Assembly: GCA_037349105.1 (NCBI GenBank)
Contig: JAYJMM010000041.1
Span: forward strand, 2,790,001 to 2,854,000
Direction of reading: 5' to 3'
Source of the DNA: Limnomonas spitsbergensis
Taxonomy: Eukaryota; Chlorophyta; Chlorophyceae; Chlamydomonadales
Length of the DNA stretch: 64,000 bases
This document shows positions 31,901 to 39,730 of the stretch, one piece after another; position 1 is the first letter of the stretch, and each line of letters opens with the position of its first letter. The position numbers were made by a program, and so were the translations under genes. Under the pieces are notes generated by a model. That model saw only the letters and a program-made list of their open reading frames with translations, did no database searches and was not told where the DNA came from.

Positions 31901-34900
31901 TCAGGGCGTGTCTAGTGACAATTCCTGCTTGATCAGTTTCTAAAACAAGTCCAGGTTCATATTCAGGGTTGGGACGGAACGCATAAGATTCAATCCTAGC
32001 AACCATTGTAGGAAAAACTCGTAGAGGTTCGTTCAATATATTGGCTGGATGATATGGGTACCTGTTGACTTTAAAACAGGTACGGGGATTTCTTCCATGG
32101 TCCAATATGTCAGTCAAGCGCAATGTATCATCACGGACAAAGGACATCATAACCAACTGCAAAGAAGCAGGGGAACATATATTTTGCCAATAATTACGCA
32201 GCCTGTGGGCATAGCTACCTACAGCAACAGCGTCAAAACACACAGTGTGTCCCAGCCTCTCCGTAAGTTCTTGGAATCCTGCTGTCATAGCCTGCGATTT
32301 TGCAATAGCAAATTGTACAGCAACATTCTCAATTAGGTACATGGGTGGTCGTCTCCCTTGTTGCATATGCTGCAGAGATCCTAGAATTTTAATAAGAGGG
32401 AAAAATGTGGAACTTTTCTCTCCTTGTAATCCTGTACGTTTTCCTGCAGAGGACAGGTCAGTGCACATAAACCCTGCTGTTAGCATCCATTGGGTACCAT
32501 CAAGACATCCAATATTAATGAGATGTCTTTCATTTATTTCGTACACATCCTGCGGCAATTGGTTGAATGTGCCAGCAATAGCATCATGACCCAACAGATT
32601 GGGATATTCCTCCATGAGCAACTTCAGTCTGTGTTTGGCACAAACCCTTGCACCATTATCAATGTCAGCATAGTAATAGTGGTTGATGCGGATGCCATTT
32701 CTCAGCATGCATTCTAACCCTCCGCACATACCACCAAACAGTTCAATCAGTGACACACCTTCTTGCACAGCAGTAAGAATGCTGGTTTGAGGAACAGGTG
32801 TAGAATTTATTGAGCGAATCCCTTTTCCAGTAGGATTGCCTTCTTCTGACAGTTCTTGCACCTGCAGTGAAGTATAGTGGGAAGGAGGCAAATCCTGCAA
32901 AAGCAAACGGCAATCTTCAACTCTTGAAGAAGCTGTTCCCCTCAGAGCTTTTTGTTTCTCCGACAGCGTGTCCATCTGCGGCACATGAATGCGAGTGGAA
33001 AATGAGGAAATGCCATTGATTTCAAAATCAAAGGCAGCTGCAGTATCAAATGCATTACAGCAACTCATATCATCCGTGTCATCAGGAATCATCAGTTTAG
33101 TAGCCAACGAATGAATGTGGTTTGTAACAGATGAACCGAAGGTGGGAGAAGGCCATATGGCTCGGGTTCTAGGTAGGCCTGGCCACTCGGTAGGTGAAGG
33201 AAAAGACATTTCAGCATCCTCAGAAATCATTTGCAATCCAGCAACACCTTGCTCCTTATCAGGAGCTGGATCAGGATCTATTGCAGGACCAAATGGTTCT
33301 ATGGCAAATCCCCACGGGACTGCACTCTGGGGCGTTCTTGACAAACAAGCAGCCATAAGGGAATACGCTCTTTTAGAACTATTAGCAGTCAAATCAGTGT
33401 CTACACCTGATCCACAGAATGCAGAGTTGTAGTAAAAGGGCCACGTCGTTGCGAAGTGACTCTCTTTTGTGCCTGTCCAGTCCAGATCTGACTGAACAGG
33501 GAACCTGCTGGGGACATCGGCAACAATATGTTTAACACCTGGTTTGTATTCAAGCTCATATGAGAACGGCGAGAGCATGACAGACCAGCGGGCATACTGC
33601 CCCTCTAATTCTTTATTAGACATAAGCCAAGACAACCCTTTATGATCGCTTATTATTAGAAATGGTATTTTAGCCCCAAGCAGATAATAGCGGAAGGCTC
33701 TCACTCCCCATACTGCGGCTAACATTTCTCCCTTGTAAGACCCATAATTAGCCTCATGCACATTGCAAGTCCTGCTGATGCAGGCTACTAGATATTCCTT
33801 TCCATCATCATCTTTTTGACCCAGAACAGCTGACATGCCTTTCTGGGACCAATCTGTGTGAAGGATGTAACGGCGATTTTTATCAGGTGTGCGCAATGCG
33901 TTACCAGGTTTGCAGAGTTCATCTTTTAGGTGTTCCCATGCCTTATCCCTCTCAGCTGTCCACAGCCAAGGAGTGTCCTTCTTAAACAACTCTGTAAGGG
34001 GGCTGGAGATGACAGAAAAGTTAGGAACATAACATCGATAATAATTAGCAAAGCCAATGACACGACGCAGTTCATGCACAGTAGTGGGCGTGGGTAAAGC
34101 CCTGATTGCCAAGACCTTGGTTTCACTAGGTGAAATACCTGTGGTTCCAATCATATGGCCCAGGTACTCCAGGCTGTTAAACAGAAACTTGCATTTTCCT
34201 GGATGCACCTTCATATGACAATTCTTGAGGGCAGCAAACAGTAATTTCAGTGCAGCTTTGTGTGATGCAAGATCTTTGGTAAAGACCAGGATATCATCTA
34301 TAAAACATACACAACAGTGATCAAGGCCTGCTTCAGTTATTACAGTATTCATGACTCTCTGGAAGTATGCAGGCATATTAGTAAGGCCAAAGGTATTTCG
34401 GTTAGTTTTCCAACACCGATCATTCCACCAGAACGCAGTCATGTCCCTGCATTCTTCAGACAGTGAAGTTTGACCGAAACCAGATTTCATATCACAAACG
34501 GAGAATACAGTACAACCTTCAGTTCTTCCAAACAGTTCTTCAGGCAGGGGTAGAGGGTACACATCAGGAGGTGTAAAGGCATTAATACCTCCAGATGCTT
34601 TACCATAATTAATACAGCATCTTTTATCAGTCCAAGCGCCAGTCACGGGATCCTTCTTGGCAGCTATAACTGCTTCATGTATCATAAGGGGCCGAGGACA
34701 CTCACTGATGAATCCAGCTTCCATGAGAGGGGTCATGTGTTCGTCCATAACTTCTTTCTCCATGGGTGACCTCCTGCGAGCCTTTCTGAGAATAATACCT
34801 GGGGGCAAAGTTATAGTCTCTCCAGGGGGACCTATGGTGAAGGGAAGAACTGATCCTTCATAACCTGTCAAATCAGACAATTTATAAGCGCTTTGTGCCT

Positions 34901-35612
34901 GGATAATATCTCCTAGTTCATCCTGGAACTGCTGCCTCTCAATCTCACTAATATCAGCATGATTGCCCAGGGTCCAACCTTGTTCCATCTTGAAATGTTT
35001 ATCAGGTTCTACAGGATCTGCTGGGCTGTCAGGTGTCATATTATCTAAAGACCAAGATCCCTTAATAGGGACTCCTTCGTGAAGCTCATCAGGTGACAAC
35101 AGGTCATTCAACAACGCTGGATCTGTGTAATGCTGAATATCTGCAGAGTAAGAGATACCTGTCTGCGAGATCAGTGAAGATCCTAATACTTCTCTTGAGT
35201 ACTGGTCTCGTGCGATGCTGCGGGTTAAATCAAAAACCTGAGCTGGGGCATTGTGAGTTCTCATACTGTTAACAGGTGTGAACAGGAATGCTGTGGCTAT
35301 CAGCCAGAGATAGAAGATCCATTTCATTATGGTGGGTTGCATTCTGAGGAAATGCTGCGTTCTGTGAGTGATAACAGGACCAGGGCACCGCACGGATTTA
35401 CAGACATCAATCTTCAAAGTCACAACTCGTAACCTGTCAGACCTAAGCAGTTCAGCCCTGAGCTTGTCATCAGCAATCCTCTGAACCCTGCGAGATCTCC
35501 TGACTTTCTTGGCCCAAAACTCAATGAGAATAGCAATACGCTTAGCGCGCAGCTGAGCAAGTTCCCTAGCTCTAGCACGGCGCAGCATAGGCTTGTTACC
35601 CAAACTCTGCAA
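28956..35612 (-). CDS. Pol polyprotein: RT, RNase H, C5-DNA methyltransferase, integrase, PHD finger, NPP domain
   Basis: 2218 codons, uninterrupted. Order by residue: a hydrophobic segment MKWIFYLWLIATAFLF (about 94-110). Reverse transcriptase with FSVCDMKSGF and the catalytic FIDDILVF (about 437). RNase H with HTDWSQKG, GEMLAAVWG and SDHKGLSWL. C5-cytosine methyltransferase with motif I ELFGGMCGG (957), motif IV FMCTDLSSAGKRTGL with the catalytic Cys (1050), motif VI ENV, a VIII-like HRLRN, and IX/X-like LTIHERERAMGY (1244) and RHRIVGGAF. Integrase with HVENGHYG..CCEAC, WHLDLSGP, VVTDGGGEF and GQAERLVKT (D, D, E at about 1507, 1566, 1600). PHD finger CQRC..CGSCGRGTHTYC..CEQC (1802-1846). 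A final domain with LITNPPAEY (2119), FLKCHPARFEWL and SFTAG. The listed start is TTG. A 3' splice-like cctttgcag lies there, so the true start may come from splicing. Confidence 0.9.
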   Translation of the reverse strand: MQSLGNKPMLRRARARELAQLRAKRIAILIEFWAKKVRRSRRVQRIADDKLRAELLRSDRLRVVTLKIDVCKSVRCPGPVITHRTQHFLRMQPTIMKWIFYLWLIATAFLFTPVNSMRTHNAPAQVFDLTRSIARDQYSREVLGSSLISQTGISYSADIQHYTDPALLNDLLSPDELHEGVPIKGSWSLDNMTPDSPADPVEPDKHFKMEQGWTLGNHADISEIERQQFQDELGDIIQAQSAYKLSDLTGYEGSVLPFTIGPPGETITLPPGIILRKARRRSPMEKEVMDEHMTPLMEAGFISECPRPLMIHEAVIAAKKDPVTGAWTDKRCCINYGKASGGINAFTPPDVYPLPLPEELFGRTEGCTVFSVCDMKSGFGQTSLSEECRDMTAFWWNDRCWKTNRNTFGLTNMPAYFQRVMNTVITEAGLDHCCVCFIDDILVFTKDLASHKAALKLLFAALKNCHMKVHPGKCKFLFNSLEYLGHMIGTTGISPSETKVLAIRALPTPTTVHELRRVIGFANYYRCYVPNFSVISSPLTELFKKDTPWLWTAERDKAWEHLKDELCKPGNALRTPDKNRRYILHTDWSQKGMSAVLGQKDDDGKEYLVACISRTCNVHEANYGSYKGEMLAAVWGVRAFRYYLLGAKIPFLIISDHKGLSWLMSNKELEGQYARWSVMLSPFSYELEYKPGVKHIVADVPSRFPVQSDLDWTGTKESHFATTWPFYYNSAFCGSGVDTDLTANSSKRAYSLMAACLSRTPQSAVPWGFAIEPFGPAIDPDPAPDKEQGVAGLQMISEDAEMSFPSPTEWPGLPRTRAIWPSPTFGSSVTNHIHSLATKLMIPDDTDDMSCCNAFDTAAAFDFEINGISSFSTRIHVPQMDTLSEKQKALRGTASSRVEDCRLLLQDLPPSHYTSLQVQELSEEGNPTGKGIRSINSTPVPQTSILTAVQEGVSLIELFGGMCGGLECMLRNGIRINHYYYADIDNGARVCAKHRLKLLMEEYPNLLGHDAIAGTFNQLPQDVYEINERHLINIGCLDGTQWMLTAGFMCTDLSSAGKRTGLQGEKSSTFFPLIKILGSLQHMQQGRRPPMYLIENVAVQFAIAKSQAMTAGFQELTERLGHTVCFDAVAVGSYAHRLRNYWQNICSPASLQLVMMSFVRDDTLRLTDILDHGRNPRTCFKVNRYPYHPANILNEPLRVFPTMVARIESYAFRPNPEYEPGLVLETDQAGIVTRHALTIHERERAMGYETDCTAGKDLIFSVRHRIVGGAFDANAVSHLLAVGIAIRFANVPPSQEIFSAFNNFLPHSFATSGLELGGDSDQISQQLNHLFAAGDSLILHAAQSLAAEFIEQPMTREEESQSFADIWLDNNAMQYLRRSTDTMLPLLTPVERKRLQRRAALYLWSSEKNILYRRMPGGTTKVVPPPGDRLALAHKMHVENGHYGRRRTTGLVMMTHWWVGLYNDCKRVVQCCEACDYTKVSFNAMQPVMHPLPIRGLMYRWHLDLSGPYTASNRGHTYVMVAVESYSKWIEVFPMTAKSSKEVAYHFLHGILARFGACAEVVTDGGGEFQGEMDSLLVRAMIDHRVTSSFHPQANGQAERLVKTVKTALSRHLHVSREPREWDMYLPWIALGYRVTKHASTLMSPYQLLFSCEPVIPPAIMERLNGDQAVDYLDVDAAAELVLSRSELLAKNCVMVGQNLLVAQQRDTLRYARLRSGGYLPSIAKYTEGQFVYVRDENRLHSTARPYVLRVFDVRPSGVIILVGRNGVTVAENAINCAPCHLPIEGLLPPSKRWQKPALDFPCQRCLLPDNAKKMILCGSCGRGTHTYCLVPRLTTVPAGYWICEQCRTAGADATGAARRDVAAELEEPAAAVTGYQLRPAKQKKAGRVMGAANGGGLGEDEGEGPAEDREDDADCLAGTAAGGAGSNANEPVGIGAVVSKGEITEEAQPDDQRPTRASVRIRVPNKRFESHVTHPWVPSDFINWGVRGDAVDALKSLMPGVWRERDEAAVYLGNRVPGGCSYQLHPPSPLTIEDSDCNTLLDCLDLSLSPSILLLFKDNGQATELLQNSQLYPYPRSLHVLTNSGIGVSVPADYCSDPLQPSTYEFLLRQHGLHVLITNPPAEYADISCALAVKYARHVACCLVSQDFLKCHPARFEWLSQLRRERRLVILQSVSFTAGLGVNRSIHGCCSNKVWILVFASAAIRARMIPPMHTFIR

Positions 35613-35717
35613 AGGGACAACAAAAGCAGAGCCCCTAAGGGGATGCGCAGGTCGAAATTCAGGATGACGCTTTCTGATGAGAGCCTCTAAACTGCACTTC
35701 CTAGCCTGCGCAATACT

Positions 35718-36605
35718 TCAAGAGTTAGGGAAGCCCAGAATCTCCTGCACAGTAACCTCTGCGACCTCAGCAGCAAACACTGCTATATCTGCCAAAATGT
35801 CGGTTTTGTCCCTGCGCTTGCGGAACACGCAGATGCCCTTGTACTTCTTCCACCACTCGCGTACCTGTTCGTGGTCCTTGTTGCGAACGAGAATGGTAAG
35901 CTGCGCCATCATAGTTGGCGTGAGGCTTGTCTTTATTTCCTCGTGGTAGGCTGGCGTGCCTCGCCCATCGTACCGATCTGCGCCCTCGATGGATGTGACG
36001 GGGACAAAAGCCCGTGCTGCGCTGCGCAGCTGCCTCGTGGACCCCCCATCGCCGGATGGAGCTGCAGCATGCTCTGAAGTTGCCGCTGTGTGATCGTCAA
36101 GATCCATACGGTCAGGTGCTGACTCGGCAGCAGCTTCAGGGATTAGCCGCAGCTTGTTGTGCTGATCCAGGTCATGGTTCAGCTTCTCTTCCCTCTGCTG
36201 TTGCCTCCTCAGCTTTTTGCGCTCCTTGCGCAGCTTCCGCTCCTCATCGTCGAGCGGTGGTTTGGGCGCCTTCTTTTGAGGAAGGGCCTCGTCACCACCG
36301 GACTTCCAGGCCCCATGCCCGCCCTGAGGCGATTGCATTTGCCCTTCCGTCTGGCTCCTTCCGCCGGCCAGGTTTGCACCACGGCCAGGGTTGGAGCCGG
36401 AGGCGCCGCCAGTTGCCTTGCGCTTATTTAAAAGCACGGCTTGACGACGCCTAGCTTCCTTCCTGGTGGCAGCTGCCGCTCGCTCCTTGAGCAGGATCCG
36501 TGCCTGTGCCTCGATGATCTTGTAGCCGTCCCTGAGGATGGCATTGTCGCTGACCATCTGAGCATGGTCGCTGTCAGCCTTGCTGAGTTTGGGCTGTCGG
36601 GGCAT
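35718..36605 (-). CDS. retrotransposon ORF5, unknown, basic coiled-coil protein
   Basis: 295 codons from ATG. N-terminal half is basic and low-complexity with charged runs (DDEERKLRKERKKLRRQQQR), likely coiled coil. The C-terminal 80 residues (LTILVRNKDHEQVREWWKKY and on to EVTVQEILGF) look like a small folded helical domain. The ATG follows directly after ccctcag, a good 3' splice site on the minus strand. It lies between the unknown ORF4 and Pol, 105 bp before the Pol frame. No family recognised. A nucleic-acid-binding role is possible from the charge only. Confidence 0.65.
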   Translation of the reverse strand: MPRQPKLSKADSDHAQMVSDNAILRDGYKIIEAQARILLKERAAAATRKEARRRQAVLLNKRKATGGASGSNPGRGANLAGGRSQTEGQMQSPQGGHGAWKSGGDEALPQKKAPKPPLDDEERKLRKERKKLRRQQQREEKLNHDLDQHNKLRLIPEAAAESAPDRMDLDDHTAATSEHAAAPSGDGGSTRQLRSAARAFVPVTSIEGADRYDGRGTPAYHEEIKTSLTPTMMAQLTILVRNKDHEQVREWWKKYKGICVFRKRRDKTDILADIAVFAAEVAEVTVQEILGFPNS

Positions 36606-36778
36606 CTGAGGGTGTGATAAATAATAAAATTAGTTATCACATCATCAGATAATGAACAGCACTTCAGACACACTTCCCCCCCCACTAACAGTCATTACTG
36701 AAAGAAGTGATCTGTTAGTGTGACTAGGATGAGTGCTGTACAAGGTTTTATCATTTAAAAAAAAAAAAAAAAAAAATG

Positions 36779-37543
36779 TTAAGACAATGGAGTTGGGATT
36801 GGTCTTGATGGACCAACCCCAAACACCGAGGGAGACCTGATGAATTTTACTGGCACATCAAATGTGCCATCAGGTTGCTGCACATCAGCAGGTCTATCTT
36901 TGTACACATGTAAGTCAGATTTATTCAATAGCATTTCATCATCATCAGATAAGGGTTCTACTGTTGGGCAATATTGCCATTTAAGGCTTGCCTCAGTTTC
37001 CCAAGCAACATCAAATGCTCTAGGCAAAGGGTATTCAAATTCAGACATAGCAATGTATTTGTACCAGTCAAACAGCAGCTGATGACTGATCATGTCTGAT
37101 TTTGCACTCTTGCAGTTCAACCTTAATCCAGAGATTCTGTCGACTGTTAGGTCTTCAGACGCATCCGAATCTTGGTCAAGTTCATCCCTAGCATCTTTTA
37201 GCTGAGTGATACTGGTCAGAAGTCTAGCATCCTGCAACCTAATGACCTCTTTGATTACATCAAAGCGGTACTGCGCCAAGGATTTGCTAACAGGTTTATC
37301 TGCTGCTATCCCTGCAGATGGGTACAATGCACTAGCATCATCAATACTAAGTTCAGTGTCACCCATGCCAGGAATTCTGAAAATGCAAGCGACAGCTGAA
37401 CTCCCAATATATTCCAGGCGGTAAGCCCTTCCAGAAATTAATTGTGAGGCATGTATAAATCTACGAGAGGCTAGATTCCCACCAGAAGTTATTCTGATAT
37501 GAGAAGGACTTCTCATGACAAAACAACTGCTGCTGTTTAGCAA
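36779..37543 (-). CDS. retrotransposon ORF4, unknown
   Basis: 254 codons from a TTG; the first ATG is ten codons in, and a CAG-rich acceptor-like stretch (aaacagcagcag) lies at the start. Visible features are a short beta-rich stretch (GRAYRLEYIGSSAVACIFRI) and an acidic helical middle (QLKDARDELDQDSD). No catalytic motif seen. About 80 bp upstream, on the ORF3 side, is a strong donor-like GTGAGTA (37603-37597). Followed by a T20 run on the minus strand. Confidence 0.6.
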   Translation of the reverse strand: MLNSSSCFVMRSPSHIRITSGGNLASRRFIHASQLISGRAYRLEYIGSSAVACIFRIPGMGDTELSIDDASALYPSAGIAADKPVSKSLAQYRFDVIKEVIRLQDARLLTSITQLKDARDELDQDSDASEDLTVDRISGLRLNCKSAKSDMISHQLLFDWYKYIAMSEFEYPLPRAFDVAWETEASLKWQYCPTVEPLSDDDEMLLNKSDLHVYKDRPADVQQPDGTFDVPVKFIRSPSVFGVGPSRPIPTPLS

Positions 37544-37668
37544 TTAACTACACCGTATTCAGACGGTGGTTGATCGTTGCTAGTTGATCGCAGAAGTACT
37601 CACTTCAAGTACTTGAAACTGCGCAAGCAATAATTGAAAGACAAAAGTTAATTTATCAGTTTAATTAC

Positions 37669-38457
37669 CTAGGGGGCAGCAGGTGTAGGCTCAGGTCCAA
37701 ACAAGACGTCTCCAGGGATGAGAGGGATGGGCGCATCTGGACCGTGCCGGGCCTCATTCGCCCTGAGGAGGTTTAAAGGTCTGCCAAGCCACAGCATCGC
37801 TCCAGCTGGTTGTAGTGGATACTCAGGTGCTGTGTATCCTATCAGAGACCATGCCCATTCGAACAGTCTGAATCGCTGGTGCTGATACAGAATCCAAAAT
37901 TGTCTGAGAATCAGACATTTGGCCCTGGCCAGCCGCGCTCCTGCTGCTATGTAGTGCTGCTCTACGAAGTGCAACGCCTCTGGATAAGAGTCGTCGCATT
38001 GCAGCACTCCAAAGCCGCATCTCTGAATGCTCCAGTCGGGATCAGCATAATCCCCATACCAAGAAACTGTATCCAAATCATAGATGCCAGATCCTAGTGC
38101 GTATAGCGCTGCAGGTATTCTATATACAGAACAGAGGAGCTCTATGTCTGCTGCAATAGAATCCATTTTATCTGTTACAGTTTCGACTGCCCTCTCAGTT
38201 TGCTGAGCATATTTACGCAGGTGCGCTGTGGCCTCATCAGGAGTTAGGCTATCCCACCAGCGGCGACGCGGCAATCTCTCCAGCTGATTAAATTGCTTTA
38301 ATGACTGATGATTGTGTAAGGGCGGCCAATTAGCGCCATGATGCGCGTTGCTCCAGCAGTGTAACGTGCGCGCATATTCTCGCGGTTCTGCTATGGGGTG
38401 TTGCTCCCCAAGCCATGTTCTAATCAAAGGCTTAACACGCGGCGGCGGAATAGCCAT
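37669..38457 (-). CDS. retrotransposon ORF3, unknown, Trp/Tyr-rich
   Basis: 262 codons from an ATG that directly follows tttgcgcag, a consensus 3' splice site. The middle has FWILYQHQRFRLFEWAWSLI and DTVSWYGDYADPDWS, rich in aromatic residues. The C-terminus is proline-rich. No recognised domain. Its place between protease-like ORF2 and Pol is unusual for Ty3/gypsy elements, which normally have only Gag and Pol. Confidence 0.6.
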   Translation of the reverse strand: MAIPPPRVKPLIRTWLGEQHPIAEPREYARTLHCWSNAHHGANWPPLHNHQSLKQFNQLERLPRRRWWDSLTPDEATAHLRKYAQQTERAVETVTDKMDSIAADIELLCSVYRIPAALYALGSGIYDLDTVSWYGDYADPDWSIQRCGFGVLQCDDSYPEALHFVEQHYIAAGARLARAKCLILRQFWILYQHQRFRLFEWAWSLIGYTAPEYPLQPAGAMLWLGRPLNLLRANEARHGPDAPIPLIPGDVLFGPEPTPAAP

Positions 38458-38722
38458 CTGCGCAAATGACAGGCACCAAGGTGCTCAGCATTATACAAGC
38501 AGTTACTATCTACTGATACCAACAGAGTCCACTACACCGTAATCAGGGGGTAGTACAGTATGAAGACTGGTACTCACTTGACGGAGTAGATCTGCAGCAG
38601 TGAGGAGGAGGAAAGCAGAGCAGATTGAGTGATGTGAAATACTGTGTCATCTCAATCAGCAGCACACTTCCCCCCCCAACTCTACAGGATGCAATCATGC
38701 AGGGTTGAAAGGTGCTGTACCT

Positions 38723-39697
38723 CTAGGTATCAGATCTGACAGTCTCTACTGGCAGCTCAAGAACATTGGAAGACCAATTTGGTCGGAAAGTGAGGATACC
38801 TCTGGCAACATCATGGATCGCTCTGTAATGTATGCTATCAGGGTTCCCGAACAATGCAGTGAACGAGTGCGACGGAGCCCAAGCAATGACCAGGAAACAG
38901 TGCTCACTGGTAAGCTCTGCAGACCCAGACCCATAAGAAATCGTGATAATAGGCGTAATGCCCCTGATCGTGTCAACACCACCACTAGTGGCGAGCTTCA
39001 TGGGGTATGGAAGAATAGGTATGCCCAGGCGGTGCGCCTCTCTGTCGGTGATCAAATGACAATTCGACCCGAAATCTAACATGGCCCTATCAGGCAATTG
39101 TTTTCGGCCGCCATCATAGATCAACCCCACTTGCTCACCTGGCGACTCTTCAGGGTTCGCAAAATAGAATAATGATCCTGTAAGCGAACGAAAGTATGCA
39201 CCAATGTCCGATGCGTTAGCAACGAGTGCGCTCATTCGCAGAGGGTCAGGTTCAGGCAACTCTCTCACCAGAAAAGACTCGGGCTCAGGCTCTGCAGCAG
39301 TATGCACACTGATAGAAGCAGATCGATCAAATATGAAGCGTTGGCTAGTGTCTGTTAGAGAAACATCAGAAGATAATATAGTAGGTTCAATCACAGACTG
39401 CCGTCCGTTCACCGGAACCCTAACCTCAGACCATCGAGAACCTGGACCGTGCGTAAGCAACGTGGTCGGCACCTCAGTCTGAAAAAGTGAAGCAGAAGCT
39501 GCCCCCCTGTCCACAAATGGATCCCCAGAAAATGTGCGATATTTGCCCGCGTCAGCCTCAGCTTCCGAAAACCCGACAAGTGTATCTAATTTGGAAGCCG
39601 GGCCAGGGACTCTGGACTTCCCCTGGAACCCGTCTGGAAATTTTTTAGACCCCTTTTTAGCAAAGTCATCTCGAAAACTCCCTAATACTGCAGCCAT
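38723..39697 (-). CDS. retrotransposon ORF2, retropepsin-like aspartic protease
   Basis: 324 codons. The C-terminal third has RAMLDFGSNCHLITDREAHR (about 203-222), which fits the retropepsin active-site region with DFGS in place of the usual D(S/T)G(A/S). It is followed by ITISYGSGSAE and ALFGNPDSIHYRAIHDVARG, like the second half of a retropepsin fold. The Asp is kept; the Thr/Ser next to it is replaced by Phe, so activity is uncertain. It starts 34 bp after the Gag stop; the ATG is preceded by ctgacagca, acceptor-like. The N-terminal two thirds have no known domain. Confidence 0.65.
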   Translation of the reverse strand: MAAVLGSFRDDFAKKGSKKFPDGFQGKSRVPGPASKLDTLVGFSEAEADAGKYRTFSGDPFVDRGAASASLFQTEVPTTLLTHGPGSRWSEVRVPVNGRQSVIEPTILSSDVSLTDTSQRFIFDRSASISVHTAAEPEPESFLVRELPEPDPLRMSALVANASDIGAYFRSLTGSLFYFANPEESPGEQVGLIYDGGRKQLPDRAMLDFGSNCHLITDREAHRLGIPILPYPMKLATSGGVDTIRGITPIITISYGSGSAELTSEHCFLVIAWAPSHSFTALFGNPDSIHYRAIHDVARGILTFRPNWSSNVLELPVETVRSDT

Positions 39698-39730
39698 TGC
39701 TGTCAGGTGATGGGTACCAGGTACCCCATG

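Noticed and set aside
31268..33432. Plus-strand ORFs opposite Pol
   Set aside because: Shadows of the 2218-codon minus-strand polyprotein; no motifs of their own.
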